Below are positions 1 to 4,605 of a stretch of DNA of 5,529 nt, in pieces. Position numbers and translations under genes: made by a program. How positions within the stretch are numbered: position 1 is the stretch's first letter; every line of letters starts with the position of its first letter. Source of the stretch: an uncultured Collinsella sp. Lineage in GTDB: Bacteria; Actinomycetota; Coriobacteriia; Coriobacteriales; Coriobacteriaceae. The notes beneath the pieces are model-generated. The model had not been told where the DNA came from and searched no databases. It was given only the letters and a program-made list of their open reading frames with translations. The stretch lies in contig CABUZE010000066.1 in the NCBI GenBank assembly GCA_902495955.1, forward strand, positions 1 through 5,529. The letters are read 5' to 3'.

Positions 1-5
1 CCACC

Positions 6-122
6 GGTCAGCGGCCAGAGCATGGGGGGCACGCCCGGTCCCGTTCCGAACCCGGAAGCTAAGCCCCATCGCGCCGAGAGTACTGCGGGGTCAGCCCGTG
101 GGAGGCCAGGGCGCCGCTGACC
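6..122 (+). rRNA. rrf: 5S ribosomal RNA
   Basis: This is a complete 5S rRNA, the small RNA of the large ribosomal subunit. The sequence shows the near-universal core CCGTTCCGAACCCGGAAGC (about 41-59) and AAGCCCCATCGCGCCGA (61-77), followed by the usual GTACTGCGGGG loop E/helix IV region. Bases 1-15 pair perfectly with 113-127, so helix I is visible and extends beyond the normal length of about 10 bp. The mature ends are placed at about 6 and 122 by alignment from memory with mycobacterial 5S and by the usual length near 117 nt; either end could be off by a few bases. The extra pairs probably belong to the precursor and would be trimmed during maturation. It is the last gene of an rRNA operon whose 16S and 23S genes would lie to the left, outside the window. 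Confidence 0.95.
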
Positions 123-158
123 GGTGGACGGCACCGAGCCGTACGCTTGAACTTGCAA

Positions 159-189
159 GGGGGGGGCCTCGCGGCCTCCCCCTTTTTTT
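159..189 (+). terminator. Intrinsic terminator of the rRNA operon
   Basis: A 10-bp GC-rich stem (159-168 with 173-182, one G-U pair) with a UCGC tetraloop is followed directly by seven T residues (183-189). It lies 36 bp past the 5S stem with no gene between, so it should end the rRNA transcript. A small 5-bp hairpin (ACGGC/GCCGT, 128-142) sits in the trailer between the two. Confidence 0.92.
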
Positions 190-198
190 GCGTTTACG

Positions 199-221
199 GG
201 CATAAATGACTCATTTACGCC
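199..221. repeat. 23-bp near-perfect palindrome
   Basis: GGCATAAATGA (199-209) and TCATTTACGCC (211-221) are inverted copies around a single C at 210, with one imperfect pair. Read on the minus strand, that pair becomes a G-U wobble, so the minus-strand RNA could form a 10-bp hairpin with a 3-nt loop. It lies 32 bp past the stop codon of the leftward gene at 253-720, where a 3' stem-loop or terminator would be expected. On the minus strand it is followed by CGTAAACGC and then a run of A, not T, so it is not a standard intrinsic terminator. Alternatives are an RNA-stabilising 3' hairpin or a dyad protein-binding site. The symmetry is directly visible; the role is open. Confidence 0.5.
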
Positions 222-252
222 AGACGATTTAATTCTTTTTGGCATTGAGCTT

Positions 253-720
253 TTATTTAAAGAAAATAAAACGAATAACAAGGGCAACTGCTATGGCTGC
301 AATGATCAAAAGCAGGATTGTCAGTCGATGCTGCTTGCGTCGTTTACTTGATGAAACGAAGATTGATTTTCCCTGTTTTGGCGTTTCGAGATAGCGAGCC
401 GAATGCGTCAAGGTTTGCTTTGGTCGAGGACCTCTTTGTTGATGAGCGGCGGATGCTTTCATCGGCTCATCACTAGCTGCGCTGTTTTTAGATAATGGTG
501 CGTCTTTCAGATATACAGGGTCTCCCGAGGCGACGCCCATATGTTTGCGTCCCGTTTGGGCATCCTCGAGCGTTTGATATCGATTTCTCGTCACATACTC
601 GGGCTCAGGATCTTTAATGGGCTCTTGCGAGATGTGGGGGCGATGGAACCGTGGCGGCTGCGTGGAAGTTTCTTCCCCCTGCGTCTGCATAAACATTTTG
701 TTCTGGTTTTGGTCGTCCAT
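253..720 (-). CDS. Unknown protein with a C-terminal membrane anchor
   Basis: I do not recognise this 155-residue protein. Residues 1-125 are hydrophilic and low in complexity, rich in Gln, Pro, Lys, Ser and Thr, with no cysteine and no catalytic motif I can see; this part is probably largely disordered. A basic patch (KRRKQHR, 126-132) precedes one strongly hydrophobic segment (about 133-154), followed by a single Lys. There is no N-terminal signal peptide. By the positive-inside rule the body should stay in the cytoplasm with the tail in the membrane, a tail-anchored layout. The ATG at 718-720 is supported by AAAGGG four bases upstream on the minus strand. GC by hand count over 241-720 is about 48%, visibly lower than tilS or hpt, which hints at a lineage-specific or acquired gene. 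It is transcribed alone, away from hsp20, towards the rRNA terminator. The open frame, ribosome binding site and coherent membrane segment support a real gene; no function can be assigned. Confidence 0.72.
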   Translation of the reverse strand: MDDQNQNKMFMQTQGEETSTQPPRFHRPHISQEPIKDPEPEYVTRNRYQTLEDAQTGRKHMGVASGDPVYLKDAPLSKNSAASDEPMKASAAHQQRGPRPKQTLTHSARYLETPKQGKSIFVSSSKRRKQHRLTILLLIIAAIAVALVIRFIFFK

Positions 721-789
721 GATGCCCTTTAGCTCGTTACCAACAACGTGTACGCGCTCATTGTAAGCCCCCTGTTATTTGTAGCTGCG

Positions 790-819
790 AACATACTTGT
801 TATTTAAGCTCTGGTTCAA
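790..819 (-). promoter_or_regulatory. Candidate promoter of the leftward unknown gene
   Basis: On the minus strand, TTGAAC (814-819) and TATGTT (790-795) are separated by 18 bp, a fair sigma-70-type -35/-10 pair. It would start transcription near 783, giving a leader of about 60 nt. The -35 element lies within a short inverted repeat GGTTC-AAA-GAACC (813-825). A second possible -10, TACAAT (760-765, minus strand), lies closer to the gene but has no convincing -35. Confidence 0.4.
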
Positions 820-841
820 AGAACCTTAACCTTCCTAAAAC

Positions 842-860
842 CTAAGTCATACGCACTTAG
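842..860. promoter_or_regulatory. HAIR-like inverted repeat, possible HspR operator
   Basis: CTAAGT (842-847) and ACTTAG (855-860) form a perfect 6-bp inverted repeat with a 7-bp spacer. The HspR operator (HAIR) known from actinobacterial heat-shock genes is CTTGAGT-N7-ACTCAAG: the same spacer and the same inner AGT/ACT bases. Aligned to that consensus, the arms match at 5 of 7 and 4 of 7 positions. The site lies in the divergent region, 137 bp before the hsp20 start codon and about 23 bp behind the -35 candidate of the leftward gene. The repeat is plainly visible; binding by HspR is inferred from geometry and gene context, and another regulator is possible. Confidence 0.42.
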
Positions 861-973
861 ATATGCTTATAGTACTGGACTCAAAAAACTTTATAGTCGA
901 TGTATATATGAGCACTGGGTGGGCATATATAAGAGCGTCAAAAGAAGTCCCAGTCACCTGGAAGATGACTCGG

Positions 974-991
974 CAGTCCTATAAAGGAGTG
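974..991 (+). promoter_or_regulatory. Hairpin masking the hsp20 ribosome binding site
   Basis: In the hsp20 leader, CAGTCCT (974-980) can pair with AGGAGTG (985-991) across an AUAA loop. This gives six Watson-Crick pairs and one G-G mismatch (976 with 989), and it buries the Shine-Dalgarno sequence AAGGAG (984-989). Short, weak hairpins of this kind, sometimes with a G-G pair, are typical of ROSE-type RNA thermometers in front of small heat shock genes. An alternative hairpin, GACT-CGGC-AGTC (967-978), competes for the same bases, and CCAG-TCAC-CTGG (950-961) forms a further one upstream. A possible -10, TATAAG (928-933), would give a leader of about 58 nt, but I see no good -35 for it. Pairing is visible; thermosensing is inferred. 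Confidence 0.4.
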
Positions 992-997
992 GTAAAC

Positions 998-1429
998 ATG
1001 GCAAGCATGGTTCCTTATCGTTCGGTTTTTGGCGTTCGTCCCTCTGCAAGCTCGCTGTTCGATCTGTTTGATGATATGAGCGACCTAGCGAACAGCTCGA
1101 TTGCCTCTAAGGCGTTCCCCGTTGACGTTGAGGATAAGGGCGATGGCTATGAGGTCAAGGCTTATCTGACCGGCGTCGCCAAGGACGATATCGATGTCGA
1201 GCTTAACGAGGGCCGTCTGTCCATTAGCGTGAATGTCGAGGAAGACGAGGAGAACGAGGGCAAGAACTTCCTGCAGAAGGAGTTCAGCTCGTACAGCGCG
1301 ACGCGTGGCGTGTATCTTAAGGACGCTTCGAGCGAGGGCCTCTCGGCTAAGTACGCTGACGGCATCCTGACCGTTACGGTTCCCAAGATCGTCGAGAAGA
1401 AGAACGTTACGAAGATCTCCATCGAATAA
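998..1429 (+). CDS. hsp20: Small heat shock protein, Hsp20/alpha-crystallin family
   Basis: This is an ATP-independent cytoplasmic holdase chaperone that forms oligomers and binds unfolding proteins during heat or other stress. The 143-residue length is normal for bacterial members. A short Phe-rich N-terminal arm (1-36, with SLFDLFDDM) leads into the alpha-crystallin domain (about 37-131), which shows DGYEVKAYLTGV, DIDVELNEGRLSI and the signature GILTVTVPK (122-130). The C-terminal I-x-I oligomerisation motif is present as ISI (140-142), followed by a final Glu. A charged stretch EEDEENEGKN (81-90) fills the loop region. The ATG at 998 is chosen over an in-frame ATG at 863 because AAGGAG lies eight bases upstream and the family resemblance begins only here; the extra 45 residues look like translated leader. 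The gene is monocistronic, between a divergent unknown gene and a strong terminator. Control may combine the HAIR-like repeat at 842 and the leader hairpin at 974. Confidence 0.95.
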   Translation: MASMVPYRSVFGVRPSASSLFDLFDDMSDLANSSIASKAFPVDVEDKGDGYEVKAYLTGVAKDDIDVELNEGRLSISVNVEEDEENEGKNFLQKEFSSYSATRGVYLKDASSEGLSAKYADGILTVTVPKIVEKKNVTKISIE

Positions 1430-1456
1430 CTTCGTTGGTGTTCTGCGCTATTAAAA

Positions 1457-1502
1457 GATAGCAAAAGGGGCTGGGAAGCGATTCTCGGCCCCTTTTGCTG
1501 TC
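1457..1502. terminator. Bidirectional intrinsic terminator, hsp20 / MBL gene
   Basis: A continuous 21-bp stem (1457-1477 with 1482-1502, including three G-U pairs) is closed by a GCGA loop of the stable GNRA type. The arms contain AAAAGGGGC and GCCCCTTTT, so each strand presents a GC-rich hairpin core ending in a T4 tract. It lies between the convergent hsp20 stop (1429) and the stop of the minus-strand gene (1512), and should terminate both transcripts. Confidence 0.88.
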
Positions 1503-1511
1503 TAGGACAGT

Positions 1512-2321
1512 CTATTGAATGGTCGCCGGCTGATACTGACTCGCAGGGCGTATCGAGAGTTTTCGCGATCCTTGGAGAAGGGTGGCGGAGCTGCCGAGCT
1601 CGTCATCCAGGGTTGCGGCTAGAGCTTTGGCGTAGCTTTTGACGGTAAGGCTCGGACGATTGTTGTCTTGGCTGATATGCATGGCAATGAGCTGTTCGGT
1701 GCGATCGGTAACAAGTTCGCGCGCGGCTTCGGCGGCTTGGCCATTGGAGAGGTGTCCCCTTGCAGACAGGATGCGCTCTTGAAGAAAGCGGGGATATTCT
1801 CCCTCGCGCAGCATGGTCACATCGTGGTTGCTTTCGAGCGCGAGGACTCGACAATCTTTGAGGGTGTTCATGGCTTGGCTCGATAGCTCTCCGGTGTCGG
1901 TGGCAAAGCCGATGGAATCATCGAGGGCGTCGAATCGATAACCGACTGGATTAATGACATCGTGTGATGTTGAGTAGGTTTGCACGTGGATGCCGGCAAT
2001 GGATAGGGCGTCGCCGGGATCGAATTCCTCGACAGGCAGATGCGAAAGATTTTCTTTGTTCGAAAGAGTGCCCCTGCTGGCAAAGAGGGGGCCGTGCCAG
2101 TGCTTGCACCAGACATCGAGGCCCTTGATGTGATCGCTATGCTCATGAGTAATGAGAAGAGCCGAGACGTTGTCTGCCGAGAGCCTCAGTTCTGCCATGC
2201 GCTTTAATGTCTCGCGGCGAGACAGTCCGTCATCGACCATAATGAGCCCCTGCGGGCCCTCGATGAGTGCGCAGTTGCCTTTAGAGCCACTGCCGAGGAT
2301 ATGAAGGTGCAGACGAGACAT
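1512..2321 (-). CDS. yycJ: YycJ/WalJ-type metallo-beta-lactamase fold protein
   Basis: This 269-residue protein is a metal-dependent hydrolase of the YycJ/WalJ (VicX) branch of the metallo-beta-lactamase fold. It starts with the typical LHILGSGSKGNC (5-16). The metal-binding motif HEHSDH is at 59-64. Other likely ligands are H120 (STSHD), D142 (ATDTGE) and H190 (ARGHLSNG) or H215 (MHISQDNN). The segment ESNHDVTMLREGEYP (163-177) is highly characteristic of the family. Members are linked to cell-wall signalling next to walRK in Firmicutes, and a Bacillus homologue has been reported as a 5'-3' exonuclease in DNA repair; which activity applies here is unknown. No walRK genes are nearby. The ATG at 2319-2321 is chosen because homology starts there; an upstream ATG at 2402 would add 27 unrelated residues and overlap tilS. 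Its Shine-Dalgarno is weak (GGA, about five bases upstream). It is divergent from tilS and convergent with hsp20. Confidence 0.92.
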   Translation of the reverse strand: MSRLHLHILGSGSKGNCALIEGPQGLIMVDDGLSRRETLKRMAELRLSADNVSALLITHEHSDHIKGLDVWCKHWHGPLFASRGTLSNKENLSHLPVEEFDPGDALSIAGIHVQTYSTSHDVINPVGYRFDALDDSIGFATDTGELSSQAMNTLKDCRVLALESNHDVTMLREGEYPRFLQERILSARGHLSNGQAAEAARELVTDRTEQLIAMHISQDNNRPSLTVKSYAKALAATLDDELGSSATLLQGSRKLSIRPASQYQPATIQ

Positions 2322-2369
2322 AAGATTCCAAAGGATACAATGGGTGCGGACGAATAGAGGAGGAAGCAA
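2322..2369. promoter_or_regulatory. Short divergent control region, yycJ / tilS
   Basis: Only 48 bp separate the two start codons. On the plus strand a near-consensus -10, TACAAT (2336-2341), precedes tilS; the only -35 resemblance, GAGACA (2315-2320), is spaced at a short 15 bp and lies within the yycJ start. A very strong Shine-Dalgarno, GAGGAGG (2357-2363), lies six bases before the tilS ATG and fixes that start. Any promoter for yycJ must lie at least partly inside tilS; CATAAT (2389-2394, minus strand) is the best -10 seen. The ribosome binding site is firm, the promoters tentative. Confidence 0.45.
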
Positions 2370-3908
2370 ATGCCTACGGTATCTCAGCATTATGGACACC
2401 ATGCCGTGCCTGGGGCAGTCGATGAGACCCGGACGAGGCAGCAGGCAGCTCCTGTCGTGCTCATGGTATCAGGCGGCGCGGACTCGACGGCACTGCTTCT
2501 TATGGCGTGCACATCAAAGCTGGATATCCAAGACGGACGCGGTGTTGCCCCCATTGCTCGCGAGCGCCTGCATGTGCTGCATGTAAACCATCATCTGCGC
2601 GGCAAGGCGTCCGATGGCGACGAGGCCTTTGTGCGTGAGCTCTGCGCGAAATATGGTTTACCGCTGTGCGTGGAGCACGCTTATTTTGATGGGGAGTCGG
2701 GCAATATTGAGGCCGCGGCCCGCGAGGTGCGCTATGCCGCGGCGCGGAGGTATGTTCGCGAACTCTGCGCCCAGACGGGGGCGCCGCGAACGGCGGCTCG
2801 TATCTGCACCGCGCACACGTCTTCGGATCGCGCGGAAACGTTTTTGATGAACGCGATTAAGGGTTCAGGGCCTGCTGGCCTATCGAGCATTCCTCGCCGG
2901 AGGAATATCGTGGTGCGTCCCTTGCTCGACCTAACTCATGGCGAGCTTGTGGGCTATCTACAGGTACATGGTCAGCCGTGGCGTGAAGACGAGAGCAATG
3001 AGGATATCTCGTATCTGCGAAACTACGTGCGCCATCGGGTAATGCCAGTGGTGGCACAGCGTAATGCGAGCGTGTGCAAGACGATTGGCGCCGCCTGTGA
3101 GATCTTGGGTGACGAAGACGCGTTTCTATCCCAGCTGTCGGCGCAGGCGTTTCGAAGCTGCCTGCGCAAGGAGGCGGCGGGCGCGCTAGTGCTCGATGCC
3201 AGACGCCTTGCTGCGGCCGAGGTGGTAATCGCGCGGCGCATCGTGCGACTGGCGATTAAGCGCATCGATCCGGACGCTCGTCCAGAGATGCGACATGTGG
3301 AGCGAGTCCTTTCCTGCGTTGCCGAGGGCGCCGGCTCGGTCACGCTTCCGGCGGGGATTGACGCACGCATTGAGTTTGGCATGCTGGCGTTTAAGGCGCC
3401 GGCGGCTCGCGAGGGCCTGGTCGCGGACTGGGTTACCGTACCCGGTCGTTTGCCGTTGGGCGGGGGACGTATGCTGGTCACAGAACCGATGGCCGTTGAG
3501 CCGGGATGCGATATCGTGCGTCGCGCCCGTGAGCTTGCGGCTGCCGGGGAAGTGACAGCTTTGGTAGACGCGGCTGCCCTGGGTTTTGCCGACAGCGATA
3601 GTGAGCGGATCCTGGCGGGCTCGCGTGGCGAGATCCCTGCCGAGGCGCGATTGGCGCGCCTGTGGGTGGACGGTCCCGCACCGGGAGACGTGATGTGCCC
3701 GTTAGGGATGAGTGGCCGAAGCAAGAAAGTATCCGACTTGCTAGGCGAGGCTCGCATTCCCGTTTCCGAGCGCGCCGGCGTGCCCATGGTGAGGACGGCG
3801 CCGGGAGGTGCCGTGGTGTGGGTCGCCGGAGTTCGCGCGGACGAGCGTTTTAAGTGCACGGCCGCAACGCGCGTGGCATATCTGCTCCGCGTGGTCGATG
3901 CGGAATAG
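2370..3908 (+). CDS. tilS: tRNA(Ile)-lysidine synthase TilS
   Basis: TilS uses ATP and lysine to convert cytidine 34 of the CAU-anticodon tRNA(Ile2) to lysidine. This switches the codon read from AUG to AUA and the charged amino acid from Met to Ile, an essential cytoplasmic step. The PP-loop ATP-binding motif is SGGADST (34-40). HVNHHLRG (71-78), EAAAREVRYAAARRY (114-128), WREDESN (204-210) and RNYVRHRVMP (217-226) are standard TilS landmarks. The C-terminal domain shows SKKVSDLLGEARIPVSERAG (451-470) and VWVAGVRADERFK (483-495). At 512 residues it is longer than the E. coli (about 432) and B. subtilis (about 472) proteins, with the extra length in the middle and C-terminal parts plus an N-terminal lead of about 28 residues. 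The motif usually written HHxDDQxET reads HTSSDRAET (149-157) here. The ATG follows GAGGAGG by six bases. It heads the conserved tilS-hpt-ftsH order. Confidence 0.96.
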   Translation: MPTVSQHYGHHAVPGAVDETRTRQQAAPVVLMVSGGADSTALLLMACTSKLDIQDGRGVAPIARERLHVLHVNHHLRGKASDGDEAFVRELCAKYGLPLCVEHAYFDGESGNIEAAAREVRYAAARRYVRELCAQTGAPRTAARICTAHTSSDRAETFLMNAIKGSGPAGLSSIPRRRNIVVRPLLDLTHGELVGYLQVHGQPWREDESNEDISYLRNYVRHRVMPVVAQRNASVCKTIGAACEILGDEDAFLSQLSAQAFRSCLRKEAAGALVLDARRLAAAEVVIARRIVRLAIKRIDPDARPEMRHVERVLSCVAEGAGSVTLPAGIDARIEFGMLAFKAPAAREGLVADWVTVPGRLPLGGGRMLVTEPMAVEPGCDIVRRARELAAAGEVTALVDAAALGFADSDSERILAGSRGEIPAEARLARLWVDGPAPGDVMCPLGMSGRSKKVSDLLGEARIPVSERAGVPMVRTAPGGAVVWVAGVRADERFKCTAATRVAYLLRVVDAE

Positions 3909-3929
3909 CGTCCCACGCCAGCTATTCTG
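3901..3929 (+). other. Stem-loop across the tilS stop codon
   Basis: CGGAATAGC (3901-3909, containing the TAG stop) pairs with GCTATTCTG (3921-3929): seven perfect pairs plus an outer G-U and C-G, with an 11-nt loop. No T tract follows (GTGCGACG), so at most it is a weak or factor-assisted terminator, or a 3'-end stabiliser. It separates tilS from the hpt promoter candidate. Confidence 0.35.
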
Positions 3930-3969
3930 TGCGACGTTGACGGTATTCCCGCGCTGATGGCGTACGGGC

Positions 3970-3999
3970 TGGAAAATATACCCCGTGCGCTGCTAGAAT
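3970..3999 (+). promoter_or_regulatory. Extended -10 promoter candidate for hpt-ftsH
   Basis: TAGAAT (3994-3999) matches the -10 consensus at five of six positions and is preceded by TGC, giving an extended -10 (TGnTAGAAT). TGGAAA (3970-3975) is a moderate -35 at 18 bp. Transcription would start near 4006, leaving a leader of about 50 nt before hpt. This suggests hpt and ftsH can be expressed independently of tilS. TTGACG at 3937-3942 resembles a -35 but has no matching -10. Confidence 0.5.
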
Positions 4000-4055
4000 G
4001 TGAAGTTCGCGTCCATACGGCGGTGTGTGGGCGATAAGCACAAGAAAGGGTTGTC

Positions 4056-4604
4056 ATGGCTTCTCAACATCCGGATATCGAGAAGGTTCTGTTTACGCAG
4101 GAGGATATCGACGGCATCGTTTCTCGCCTGGGCGAGGAGATCACTCGCGACTACGCGGGTAAGGATCTGGTGCTGATCGCGGTTCTGCGCGGTGCCGTTG
4201 TCTTTATGGGCGACCTGATGCGCAAGATTGAGCTACCGACCAACATCGATTTCATGGCTGTTTCGAGCTATGGCGACGGTGTGAAGTCTTCGGGCATCGT
4301 GCGTATCATTAAAGACCTGGATATCGACATCCGCGGTCGCGACGTGCTGATCGTCGAGGACATTCTGGACTCGGGCCTGACCCTCAAGTACCTGATGAAG
4401 AACCTCGAGAGCCGCAAGCCCGCTTCGCTGGAGGTCGCTGCCTTCCTGTGGAAGGACGTTGAGGACCGCACCTCGGCCATCACGCCCAAGTATGTTGGAA
4501 CCCATTGCCCCGATGCCTTTGTGGTGGGCTACGGCCTCGACTATGCCGAGCGCTATCGTAACCTTCCGTATCTGGGCATTTTGAAACCGGAGGTTTATTC
4601 GTAA
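4056..4604 (+). CDS. hpt: Hypoxanthine phosphoribosyltransferase
   Basis: This purine salvage enzyme transfers the phosphoribosyl group of PRPP to hypoxanthine (and usually guanine), forming IMP or GMP in the cytoplasm. The PRPP-binding signature [13 protein letters not shown] (97-109) is complete, with E101, D102 and the likely catalytic D105. LRG (44-46) forms the pyrophosphate-binding loop, SSYGDG (70-75) is the flexible active-site loop, and K133 in FLWKD together with [18 protein letters not shown] (155-172) form the purine pocket. The 182-residue length is normal for bacterial Hpt. The ATG has AAAGGG five bases upstream. It lies 147 bp after tilS, with its own promoter candidate, and its stop is one base before the ftsH start, so the two are probably expressed together. 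Specificity for hypoxanthine versus guanine cannot be read from the sequence. Confidence 0.97.
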   Translation: MASQHPDIEKVLFTQEDIDGIVSRLGEEITRDYAGKDLVLIAVLRGAVVFMGDLMRKIELPTNIDFMAVSSYGDGVKSSGIVRIIKDLDIDIRGRDVLIVEDILDSGLTLKYLMKNLESRKPASLEVAAFLWKDVEDRTSAITPKYVGTHCPDAFVVGYGLDYAERYRNLPYLGILKPEVYS

Positions 4605-4605
4605 G

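Noticed and set aside
541..732. 63-codon plus-strand frame opposite the unknown leftward gene
   Set aside because: It has no convincing ribosome binding site and no recognisable features, while the minus-strand frame has a ribosome binding site and a coherent membrane anchor.
863..997. 45-residue in-frame N-terminal extension of Hsp20 from the ATG at 863
   Set aside because: It has no ribosome binding site, its sequence is unlike Hsp20 family N-termini, and a well-spaced AAGGAG precedes the ATG at 998. The stretch is better explained as promoter and leader.
721..997. CIRCE element or canonical HAIR site upstream of hsp20
   Set aside because: Neither TTAGCACTC-N9-GAGTGCTAA nor an exact CTTGAGT-N7-ACTCAAG is present; only the divergent HAIR-like repeat at 842-860 was kept. 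The partial dyad around TTATAGT-ACTGG-ACTCAAA (867-885) has the wrong spacer.
2322..2402. 27-residue N-terminal extension of the YycJ-like protein
   Set aside because: It would overlap the tilS start and ribosome binding site, and family similarity begins at the ATG at 2319-2321.
3023..4057. 344-codon open frame antisense to tilS
   Set aside because: Its Ser/Arg/Thr/Ala-rich composition is typical of the antisense reading of a GC-rich gene, and it lies opposite an intact tilS with all its motifs.
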